This document shows positions 51,521 through 58,629 of a stretch of 64,000 nucleotides of DNA, one piece after another. The stretch is taken from contig NZ_JAHUZB010000003.1 of the NCBI RefSeq assembly GCF_019218635.1, forward strand, positions 507,729-571,728, given 5' to 3'. Below the pieces are notes generated by a model. It was given only the letters and a program-made list of their open reading frames with translations, did not search any database and was not told the origin of the DNA. A program made the position numbers and the translations under genes. The DNA is from Enterococcus alishanensis (GTDB lineage Bacteria > Bacillota > Bacilli > Lactobacillales > Enterococcaceae). Every line of letters starts with the position of its first letter. The first letter of the stretch is position 1.

Positions 51521-52378
51521 TTACCATAATGCCAAATCAGTTTTTTTAGTTGGCGCCTGAAAAACTGAATCTATTAAAATTAATTCTTCAGCAGTTAATT
51601 TTTTAGTTGCAGATGCAACATTTTCTCGTATGTGTTGTGGGCTTCCGGCTTTAGGAATAGCAATGGTGCTTCCATCTCTGATTGCCCACGCTAACATTAT
51701 TTGCCCAACACTGATTTCTTGATCATCAGAAATTTTCAAAAGCACGACACGTTGCTCTTCAGTCAACTGTTGCCATTGACCTTTAATCATTGGTGAGTAG
51801 GCCATTGTAGTTATCTGGTTTTCCTGCAGATAAGGCAACAAATCAAACTCAGCACCACGATCAATAATATTATATTTAATCTGATTAGTAGCACAGTTTT
51901 TGCCTTGTGGTAATGCCAATAGTTCTTCCATGTCTGCAGTATCAAAATTAGAAACACCCCAAGCACGAATTTTCCTAACCTTTTTTACCTCTTCCAAACT
52001 AGCTACTGTTTCAGCTAAAGGTATATCACTTTTCCAGTGTAAAAGGTACAAATCTAGTTCATTTATTTTTAATCGTTGTAAACTTTTATCTAAACTTTCC
52101 AGTAGTTTTTTTCTGTTAGCATTTTTAGGTAAGACTTTTGATACAACAAACAAATCTTCCCGTTTCTTATTTTTGATGGCCTCGCCAACTAGCTCTTCTG
52201 CTTTTCCATCGCCGTACATTTCAGCTGTATCAATCAACTGGATGCCTTGGGATAATCCTTGCTGAATAGCCTCAATTTCATTCTCACGATTCATTGCATG
52301 GTCACCTATTTGCCAAGTTCCGATGCCGATAGGAAAAATTTCTTTACTTGCTAGGTTCACTTTCCCAATTTTTTTCAC
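51521..52378 (-). CDS. Aldo/keto reductase
   Basis: A 285-residue (beta/alpha)8 NADPH-dependent reductase with the full catalytic tetrad: Asp50 and Tyr55 (LIDTAEMYGDG), Lys81 (VVSKVLP) and His114 (YLLHWKS). The nucleotide segment is AIPKAGSPQHIREN. It reduces aldehydes or ketones. It is driven by a MerR-type promoter at 52401-52431, suggesting induction by reactive carbonyls or electrophiles. Confidence 0.92.
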   Translation of the reverse strand: MKKIGKVNLASKEIFPIGIGTWQIGDHAMNRENEIEAIQQGLSQGIQLIDTAEMYGDGKAEELVGEAIKNKKREDLFVVSKVLPKNANRKKLLESLDKSLQRLKINELDLYLLHWKSDIPLAETVASLEEVKKVRKIRAWGVSNFDTADMEELLALPQGKNCATNQIKYNIIDRGAEFDLLPYLQENQITTMAYSPMIKGQWQQLTEEQRVVLLKISDDQEISVGQIMLAWAIRDGSTIAIPKAGSPQHIRENVASATKKLTAEELILIDSVFQAPTKKTDLALW

Positions 52379-52400
52379 CTTCTATACTTTGATTATTTAC

Positions 52401-52431
52401 ACTTTACTCCTTGGAGTTCGGTTTAAGTCAA
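52401..52431 (-). promoter_or_regulatory. MerR-type promoter (19-bp spacer) of the aldo/keto reductase gene
   Basis: Minus-strand TTGACT (52431-52426), 19 bp, TAAAGT (52406-52401), with ACTCC/GGAGT dyad bases in the spacer. Hexamers and spacing equal those at 49524-49554. Confidence 0.72.
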
Positions 52432-52461
52432 GAAAAAAAACTAGAACATTAAATTTCTAGT
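52431..52461 (-). terminator. Terminator of the flavodoxin-lipoprotein operon
   Basis: Stem ACTAGAA (52440-52446) with TTCTAGT (52455-52461), followed on the minus strand by T9. It abuts the -35 of the reductase promoter. Confidence 0.8.
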
Positions 52462-52475
52462 CTCTTTATTTAATC

Positions 52476-53021
52476 TTATTCATAATCACCTAATAAAGGT
52501 AATTCTGCTATTAAATAATTTGCATAGTTTCTTGCGGCGACTGCTAGTTCCGATTCAGAAATGCTTGAAGCTCCGGCCAATACAAATGGTTTAACAAATT
52601 TTGTACCAATTAAATTACTTGTTGCTTGAAATGGACGTAGTAAATCATGAACCTCATATTTAAAATTAACCTGACGAACATAATTTTTAGCTGGTGCACC
52701 AGGTGAAACAGCAATTAATAATTCTTTCCCTTTTAATGCATTTCCGCTACTACCATAAGCCCAACCGTATTCTAGAACTTCATCTTGCCATTGTTTCAAC
52801 AAAGCTGGTGAAGAATACCAGTACATCGGGAATTGTAAAACAATCCGGTCCGCTTTCTCTAATCCAGCTTGCTCAACTGCCACATCGATTTTAAATTCTG
52901 GATAAAGCTGATACATATTTTTAACAGTCACTTCTGATAACTGTTCTGCCGCCTCTGCTAAACGACGATTGACTGTCGATGCATTTAAATCTGGATGAAA
53001 TACTAATACGAGTGTTTTCAA
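52476..53021 (-). CDS. Flavodoxin-fold NAD(P)H oxidoreductase
   Basis: A 181-residue protein of the NQO/MdaB/KefF-like group (VLVFHPDLNASTVNRRLAEAA; IVLQFPMYWYSSPALLKQW; KELLIAVSPGAP). It would reduce quinones or similar electrophiles by two electrons using bound FMN or FAD. It begins 22 nt after the flavodoxin-lipoprotein gene and shares its transcript. Confidence 0.87.
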   Translation of the reverse strand: MKTLVLVFHPDLNASTVNRRLAEAAEQLSEVTVKNMYQLYPEFKIDVAVEQAGLEKADRIVLQFPMYWYSSPALLKQWQDEVLEYGWAYGSSGNALKGKELLIAVSPGAPAKNYVRQVNFKYEVHDLLRPFQATSNLIGTKFVKPFVLAGASSISESELAVAARNYANYLIAELPLLGDYE

Positions 53022-53043
53022 TCTTTCATAGTTATTTTAATTT

Positions 53044-53616
53044 TTAATCCCCAGTTAACCAATCTGACACATTATCCTCCATACTATCCATATCATTTTC
53101 TGATAAACCAAGACCAGCGTGTACATTTACTCCGCTAGCTAACGATTCAACTTCTTCAACTGCACTATCAATCCCACTGCTACCACTAGTGTAAAAAGGA
53201 TACACTTCTTTACCTGACAAATCATTATCTGTTAAAAATTTTTGAATTGGTAAAGAAATTGATCCATACCAAATTGGTGAGCCTAAATAAATAGTATCGT
53301 AATCTGCTAAAGATGTCTCTATATTAGCTAAGTCAGGTAACGCATCATTTTCTATTTGTTCAGAAACAATATCGGTTACATCAGAATATTCATCAGAATA
53401 AGGTTCAGCAGTCGCAATTTCAATCAAGGTGCCACCTGTTTTTTGCTGGATTTCATTGGCAACTTCTGCAGTTGTACCCGTCAATGAGTAATAAATAATT
53501 GCAACAGAATTGTCATTGGAAACTGTTGTAGATTCTCTTGTATCAACCGCATCTTCTCCCGTACCGCAAGCGCTAAGTAAAAATAAACCAAGTAATGCGA
53601 AAATGATTTTTTTCAT
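53044..53616 (-). CDS. Membrane-anchored flavodoxin lipoprotein
   Basis: A 190-residue flavodoxin-like protein tethered outside the membrane by lipobox LLSACGT (Cys17). The FMN phosphate loop is YYSLTGTTAEVANEI, and YLGSPIWYGSISLPIQKF and YTSGSSGIDS are the other flavin-contacting segments. An extracytoplasmic flavodoxin could carry electrons for surface redox repair or respiration; the partner is unknown. It leads the two-gene operon and has a LysR-type box upstream. Confidence 0.85.
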   Translation of the reverse strand: MKKIIFALLGLFLLSACGTGEDAVDTRESTTVSNDNSVAIIYYSLTGTTAEVANEIQQKTGGTLIEIATAEPYSDEYSDVTDIVSEQIENDALPDLANIETSLADYDTIYLGSPIWYGSISLPIQKFLTDNDLSGKEVYPFYTSGSSGIDSAVEEVESLASGVNVHAGLGLSENDMDSMEDNVSDWLTGD

Positions 53617-53678
53617 GGTCCTTCCTCCTAAATATTTTAAGTTAGCTTTACATTAAAAGAAAAGATCTTCCATTACCA

Positions 53679-53693
53679 ATACTTATTTAGAAT
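53679..53693. promoter_or_regulatory. LysR-type T-N11-A box upstream of the flavodoxin-lipoprotein operon
   Basis: ATACTTATTTAGAAT differs by one base from 50193-50207. GATATGC follows a few bases later in both places and here also forms an inverted repeat (53698-53704 with 53712-53718). Confidence 0.6.
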
Positions 53694-53729
53694 CCCAGAT
53701 ATGCCAAAAAAGCATATCAACCGTACGAC

Positions 53730-53760
53730 AAAAAAAGCCAGAGGATAAATTCCTCTGACT
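53730..53760 (-). terminator. Terminator of the large secreted repeat protein gene
   Basis: Stem GCCAGAGGA (53737-53745) with TCCTCTGAC (53751-53759), one wobble, followed on the minus strand by T6. Confidence 0.85.
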
Positions 53761-53776
53761 CAAAAGTTAAAAATTC

Positions 53777-55684
53777 TTATTTCACACCGTAAAATGCGAT
53801 GCCTTCATCTTTCCAACCTTTACTTACAATACCATCTTTTTCAGAAACTGATGTTGTAAACAAGTGAGAACCTGCACCTTTGGCATTAGGATTAAATGCA
53901 CGGTACACTGCAACACCTTCAGCTTTATCAGCAGAATAGAATGCTACGCCTTCTTTATTCCAACCAGCATTTGCAACTGAATTGTATTCAGCTTCACTAG
54001 ATGTGTAGAAGTGTTCACCTGAATTTTTGTTGTATAAACGATAGACAGGTGTACCAACTGCTTCATTGGCAGTTTTCCATGCAGTACCTTCATCAGTCCA
54101 ACCAGCTTTTATGACTCCATCAAACTCAGATTTACTTACAGTGTATAAGTGTTCACCTGAATTTGGATTGTAAGCACGGTATAATTTAACACCATTGTAA
54201 ACGGCTTTTTCAATATTTACAGTAGTTGTTTTAGTTGCAATGACTGAACTTGTATCAGCTTTACCATCCGCACCTGCTGCATATACCTTAGTAGTAGCAG
54301 TATATTTACCAGGGTTTGCTTGTAAGGCTTTCACTAAATCTTCGCCAGTTTTGCCAGCTGCAGCGCCATCTAAATCAACTTCGTAGAAATACTTATCAGC
54401 TTCTAAATTAGCTGCTGGAGCGATTGCAGCGTTTTGATCTACGCCGTTATCAGACCATTTTTCATCAGTAGAGTTGATTAGTAATCTTGTTAACATACCA
54501 TCGCCACCGTAAGCTTCAAACGGAATGACTTGATTAACACCAGCTGAAAATGGTCCAGTAAAGTTAGCAGCACCAACTTTTTCTCCAGAAACAGTTACTG
54601 TGTCTTTGATATTTTTAGAAACGGAATTTTGAATACTTTCATCAACAGTTAAAGCAACTGTCTTAGTCGCTACTGGTGTAGATGTATTATCAGATGCATA
54701 AACATTAACAGTTGCAGTGTATTTACCTGGGTTTGCTTGTAAGGCTTGTACCAATTCATCACCAGTTTTACCAGCAAGTACGCCACTTAATGAAACATTA
54801 TAAGTGAATTGGCCAGCAGTAAAGTTTGAAGCAGCAAGTAAGGCTGCATTTGTTCCAGCAGAACCATTATCTGACCATGCAGCATCATCAGAAGCTTTTA
54901 ATAATCTTCTTGAAATCATGCCATCTCCACCAAAAGCTGAAAAGTCAAGATCTGAATTAATTCCAGCTGTATAAGGGCTGTCAGTTCCTTTACCATTTGT
55001 TACATCACTAACTGATAAAGTAGCTTCACTTTTAACTGTATTGTCTAAAGCTGATTGAATATCTGGTATACCAATTTTAAATTGAACTTTTTTAGTAGCA
55101 ACTTGTGCATTGTTTTGATAAACAGTCACTGTTGCATTTAATTCAGTTGCAGTTGTTTCTTGTAATGCTGTTAATAATTCTTGATTTGTTGTTTTGTCTG
55201 CGAATTCAGGATCTGTTAGTTTTACTTGATAAGTATAACCATCTGCTTCCGTTAAGCCTTCCACAGGTAATAATGGAGAATTGCTGCCAGAACCATTATT
55301 AGACCAAGCTGCTCCATCTGAAGAGTTTAACAACAAACGAGTAAGCATGCCATCTCCGCCAAATGCAGCAAAGTTGATATCTGAAGATACACCCGCTAAG
55401 AAAGGACCGTCAGCTTCAGCTGCTGTAATATCACTTTTAGAAACATAAGCAGTTGTTTTAATATTGTCTTGAACTGCTTTTACAACATCGCTTGAAGTAA
55501 CTGCTTTGCTAGCTGCAGTAGTAGAAGTCGTTGCGGCTTGAACTTTTGTTTGTCCAGCAACTGCTAATAATCCGCTAGTTCCTAAAACTGCTAATGAAAC
55601 CAATGAAGCTGCGATTCTTTTTTGTTTGCTTTTTGATAAAGCTCTTGTTTGTTTTTTTAACAAACTTTGATTTTTGTTACTCAT
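53777..55684 (-). CDS. Secreted protein with three novel repeats and three C-terminal DUF5648-like repeats
   Basis: A 635-residue exported protein. A long basic signal peptide (about 1-50, ending near KVQAAT) is followed by three ~145-residue repeats. Each is marked by a core such as FAAFGGDGMLTRLLLNS, FSAFGGDGMISRRLLKA or FEAYGGDGMLTRLLINS and then W-S-(D/N)-N-G. The last ~140 residues are three ~46-residue units (YRAYNPNSGEHLYT; YRLYNKNSGEHFYT; YRAFNPNAKGAGSHLFT) like those of DUF5648. There is no LPXTG or membrane tail. Adhesion or wall binding is plausible but unproven. Confidence 0.85.
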   Translation of the reverse strand: MSNKNQSLLKKQTRALSKSKQKRIAASLVSLAVLGTSGLLAVAGQTKVQAATTSTTAASKAVTSSDVVKAVQDNIKTTAYVSKSDITAAEADGPFLAGVSSDINFAAFGGDGMLTRLLLNSSDGAAWSNNGSGSNSPLLPVEGLTEADGYTYQVKLTDPEFADKTTNQELLTALQETTATELNATVTVYQNNAQVATKKVQFKIGIPDIQSALDNTVKSEATLSVSDVTNGKGTDSPYTAGINSDLDFSAFGGDGMISRRLLKASDDAAWSDNGSAGTNAALLAASNFTAGQFTYNVSLSGVLAGKTGDELVQALQANPGKYTATVNVYASDNTSTPVATKTVALTVDESIQNSVSKNIKDTVTVSGEKVGAANFTGPFSAGVNQVIPFEAYGGDGMLTRLLINSTDEKWSDNGVDQNAAIAPAANLEADKYFYEVDLDGAAAGKTGEDLVKALQANPGKYTATTKVYAAGADGKADTSSVIATKTTTVNIEKAVYNGVKLYRAYNPNSGEHLYTVSKSEFDGVIKAGWTDEGTAWKTANEAVGTPVYRLYNKNSGEHFYTSSEAEYNSVANAGWNKEGVAFYSADKAEGVAVYRAFNPNAKGAGSHLFTTSVSEKDGIVSKGWKDEGIAFYGVK

Positions 55685-56136
55685 GGTAACTCCTCCATTT
55701 TTTTACGACCGACCACTCACATAAAATCAGTAATGTCAAAATTAAATCTAACAAATATTACATAAATACATTTATGCTTCGTAAATAAGTCATATTTTTA
55801 TTTTCTATGAAGTTTACATCGCTTAGGGAAAAATTTTATTTGTCCAAATAATTTGATTTCCTATGTTTTTCATCGCTTCATGAAAAGGATACTACTATTT
55901 GTTATTCTTTTTGTAAAATTATATGTTTGCTTAAATTAAGTATTATTTACAGACTATTCTGAGTAAGTATTTATATAATTATCGATCAATAAGAATAAAC
56001 TCAAAAAAAAATATTATTTTTATTTCAAATGCCTGAATTTATCGAAATGAATCTTATATTGAAATTTTTTATATCAAGCTATCTGAAATTTCAATAGTAA
56101 AAAAATTAAATTCCCCTCAATAGCTTGATACTTACG
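55685..56136. other. 450-bp AT-rich noncoding region with a long inverted repeat
   Basis: No gene is visible. TATCAAGCTAT (56072-56082) and ATAGCTTGATA (56120-56130) form perfect 11-bp arms around 37 bp. The promoter of the secreted repeat protein must lie in the left part, but I could not choose one. Confidence 0.45.
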
Positions 56137-56168
56137 AAAAAAAAAACCAAGCTAAAAAATTAGCTTGG
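56137..56168 (-). terminator. Terminator of the 153-residue protein gene
   Basis: Stem CCAAGCTAA (56147-56155) with TTAGCTTGG (56160-56168), followed on the minus strand by T10. Confidence 0.88.
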
Positions 56169-56177
56169 CTTAAAATA

Positions 56178-56639
56178 TCACGCTTTAATTTGATTAATAT
56201 CTTCAGTAATTATCCAATCGTCCATATTATTTTGACGGTCATACTTAAATGGTTCGATAGCTTCTAAATGATCAATTTCATATAGGGCTAAAAATTTCTT
56301 TCCTGCCCAGCGTTTATACTGCGCTTTTGAAAGATTCAATTCCTTTTCATGTTTATCAACAAATGCAGCCGATTCTTCAGGAGTCATCTTTTCAGTTTCT
56401 ATGACATTTTTAATTACACCACGATGCGTCACCATTTGATTGCCGCCAGTTTCAACAAAATAGACAAGGTCATCGATTTTTGCTCGTCCACCCAATGGAC
56501 TTTTTCGACCTGCGGCGCCACGAATAATCATGGTTTTTTCCTTATTCAACAATTTTTCTAATTCTTTTCCTTGCTTGTTTAGATAGACTAGGTGTTCAGC
56601 CCGTCCTTCTTTGTTCTGATACCATTCACTTACAGCCAT
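56178..56639 (-). CDS. Uncharacterised cytosolic protein, possibly PUA-like (ASCH/EVE) fold
   Basis: A 153-residue protein I cannot name. MIIRGAAGRKSPLGGRAKIDDLVYFVETGG followed by a THRGVIKNV strand and KKFLALYEIDHLEAIEPF recalls PUA-like ASCH/EVE folds, which bind modified nucleic acids; this is a fold impression only. SD GGAGG. It is a single gene with its own terminator. Confidence 0.65.
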   Translation of the reverse strand: MAVSEWYQNKEGRAEHLVYLNKQGKELEKLLNKEKTMIIRGAAGRKSPLGGRAKIDDLVYFVETGGNQMVTHRGVIKNVIETEKMTPEESAAFVDKHEKELNLSKAQYKRWAGKKFLALYEIDHLEAIEPFKYDRQNNMDDWIITEDINQIKA

Positions 56640-56719
56640 TTTTTACCTCCAATTGAATCATTTTAATTTAATTTTATTTCATGCTAAGATAACGCCAAAC
56701 TAAGAAAGTAGGGATTATC

Positions 56720-57073
56720 TTGAAAAAAATACGAATTATGTTTTATGTACAAAACGTGGAAACCATCAGCCAATTTTGGCAAGAAAAACTAGGTGCTGAA
56801 TTGATAGAAAATCAGCCATTGCCAAAGGGATTGTCTAATGCTATTTTAAAAATTTCTGGTGAAATTGAATTTGTGATTTTCCCCCGAGATTTCATTGCTG
56901 AGGTTTCGCCGGAGGTTTTAGATAGCACGCCTTCTTTGATGTTGTATCGAGAAGACTTTGAAGAATTGCATGAACGCTTGAACCCATCAGCAGAATTAAT
57001 GACAGTTGATCAGACTGCTACCTTTAATTTTACCGACCCTGAAGGAAATTATTTCGTGATTGCTAAGGCTTAG
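56720..57073 (+). CDS. VOC/glyoxalase-family protein
   Basis: A 117-residue single-domain VOC protein (IMFYVQNVETISQFWQEKLG; FNFTDPEGNYFVIAKA). The family includes glyoxalases, dioxygenases and antibiotic-binding proteins; which applies is unknown. The usual metal His near the N-terminus is not evident. The start is TTG at 56720, preceded by AAAGTAGGG at good spacing; the next Met would remove the first beta strand. Confidence 0.75.
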   Translation: MKKIRIMFYVQNVETISQFWQEKLGAELIENQPLPKGLSNAILKISGEIEFVIFPRDFIAEVSPEVLDSTPSLMLYREDFEELHERLNPSAELMTVDQTATFNFTDPEGNYFVIAKA

Positions 57074-57083
57074 TTTATTATAG

Positions 57084-57119
57084 CAAAAAAATAGACCTGA
57101 CGGTGGGGTCCGTCAGGTC
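57084..57119 (-). terminator. Terminator of the flavodoxin-cupin-decarboxylase operon
   Basis: Stem GACCTGACGG (57094-57103) with CCGTCAGGTC (57110-57119), perfect 10 bp, followed on the minus strand by TA then T7. It lies ~100 nt past the last stop codon. On the plus strand no T run follows. Confidence 0.82.
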
Positions 57120-57222
57120 AGGAGTTAAAAATGAAAAAGTGTTAGGGTTGTTGTTGGTACTTATAATATAAGTCATAAATGTGAAGAAAGTTTGAATTTT
57201 TATGGTTAATTTAAAAAAAACT

Positions 57223-57534
57223 TTATTTGTAAGTTTCTTTCAACAAATTAAAAGCCGTCCATGCTTTAGGCCAACCTGCGTAAAAAGCTAAATGGGTAAA
57301 CATTTCTACCAACTCTTCTTGAGTGACACCATTTTCTTTAGCAATTTTCAAATGAGCTTCTAGTTGTGGCAAACCTTGTGACATTAAACTAGCGACCGTG
57401 ATCATACTTCTGTCATGAGCAGAAAGCTGACTTTCCCGCGCCCAGACTTCACCGAATAATACATCATCATTTAATGCCGCGAATTGTGGTGCTAGATCAC
57501 CTAAGTTATCTCTACCTGCTGTTTGTTTTTTCAT
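57223..57534 (-). CDS. Carboxymuconolactone decarboxylase family protein
   Basis: A 103-residue all-helical CMD-family protein (FGEVWARESQLSAHDRSMITVASLMSQG; EMFTHLAFYAGWPKAW). It lacks the CxxC of AhpD-type peroxidases, so it is closer to the gamma-carboxymuconolactone decarboxylase type. It is the last gene of flavodoxin-cupin-CMD, 11 nt after the cupin gene. Such trios recur in Firmicutes, but their substrate is unknown. Confidence 0.85.
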   Translation of the reverse strand: MKKQTAGRDNLGDLAPQFAALNDDVLFGEVWARESQLSAHDRSMITVASLMSQGLPQLEAHLKIAKENGVTQEELVEMFTHLAFYAGWPKAWTAFNLLKETYK

Positions 57535-57545
57535 GATTATTCCTC

Positions 57546-57950
57546 CTAAAGTTGATCGTAATGAGTATCTTCAACTGGTTCTAGCCAAACTGCTTTTCCG
57601 GCAGTTATTGCCAAATGTTCAAACCAACTATCTTTTTTAGCACCATGCCAATGTTTTACGCCATCATGAGTTACAATAACATCTCCAGGTTTTAAACTTT
57701 GAGGCGCTTGACCATCTTCTTGATACCAACCTTCTCCACCAGTTACTAATAAAATTTGAAATCCACCTTCGTGAATATGCCAATTATTTCGACAACCTGG
57801 TTCAAAAGTTACATTACCGACACCCACATTCACATCGGGATCGGCAACCAAGGTATTTAAATAACTTTGTCCAATAAAATATTGTGCATAAGCGTCATTT
57901 TTTTCTCCAACTGGAAAAATGACGCCATTCTTTACTTCTTCGTTTTTCAT
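57546..57950 (-). CDS. Cupin-domain protein
   Basis: A 134-residue single cupin. Metal-binding motifs are present: NNWHIHEGGFQILLVTGGEGWYQ (two His, one Glu-like position) and HDGVKHWHGA (His). It is the middle gene of flavodoxin-cupin-CMD, starting 1 nt after the flavodoxin stop. A metal-dependent oxygenase, isomerase or sensor role is possible. Confidence 0.87.
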   Translation of the reverse strand: MKNEEVKNGVIFPVGEKNDAYAQYFIGQSYLNTLVADPDVNVGVGNVTFEPGCRNNWHIHEGGFQILLVTGGEGWYQEDGQAPQSLKPGDVIVTHDGVKHWHGAKKDSWFEHLAITAGKAVWLEPVEDTHYDQL

Positions 57951-57951
57951 A

Positions 57952-58494
57952 TTATAAGCTTCCTTTCTTTAACTGTTTCTTATGACACGTATCACACTGA
58001 TATTGCATCAGCCAATTATCGATGGCAGTTTGACTTTTTTCAACTTTCGACCCACGAACAGCTAATCCTGTTTTGATTATTGCAGTGGGACAAAGATTCT
58101 TTAAATCAACTAAAGAACTTCCTAATGCACTACCTTCATGGGTACAAAAAGGATAAATATTTTTTCCTGAAAAATCTTGCGAGGCTAAAAAGTGCTGCAA
58201 AATTTCTGGCATCGTGCCGCACCAGTTAGGATAACCGATAAAGAACTCATCATCATCAACATTTATTGATAAATCGATAAAATCCGTTGTTAATTCTTTT
58301 TTATGACAAACCTGTTCAACTAAGGCATCATAATTTTCAGGATAAGGTTGACTCGGTTTCAAAGAATATATTTCAGCATCAATTTTTGCGGCAATGTTTT
58401 CAGCTAAAATTGCAGTATTGCCTTTTTCTCGAACTACTTTTTGCCCATTAATAATCGTCTCGCCGCCATGGGAGAAATAAATAATGATTGCCAT
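57952..58494 (-). CDS. Flavodoxin
   Basis: A 180-residue flavodoxin-like protein (IIIYFSHGGETIINGQKV; FIGYPNWCGTMPEILQHFL; PFCTHEGSALGSSLVDLK). Unlike the lipoprotein version it is cytosolic. It is the first gene of flavodoxin-cupin-CMD. I chose ATG 58494; the GTG four codons upstream is part of AAGGAGGTGG. Confidence 0.87.
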   Translation of the reverse strand: MAIIIYFSHGGETIINGQKVVREKGNTAILAENIAAKIDAEIYSLKPSQPYPENYDALVEQVCHKKELTTDFIDLSINVDDDEFFIGYPNWCGTMPEILQHFLASQDFSGKNIYPFCTHEGSALGSSLVDLKNLCPTAIIKTGLAVRGSKVEKSQTAIDNWLMQYQCDTCHKKQLKKGSL

Positions 58495-58590
58495 ATTTAC
58501 TGCCACCTCCTTACTACTTCTTCATCTTAAACCCATATTTGTTATTGGTCTAATACCTTCTTTTTTAGTTATCATAGCTAGAAGGCATGA

Positions 58591-58626
58591 AAAAACTTCC
58601 CGGCAAACTTTGCCAGGAAGTTTTTT
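58591..58626 (-). terminator. Terminator of the ABC transporter operon
   Basis: Stem AAAAACTTCC (58591-58600) with GGAAGTTTTT (58616-58625) and inner GGCA/TGCC, followed on the minus strand by T. Confidence 0.88.
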
Positions 58627-58629
58627 ACT

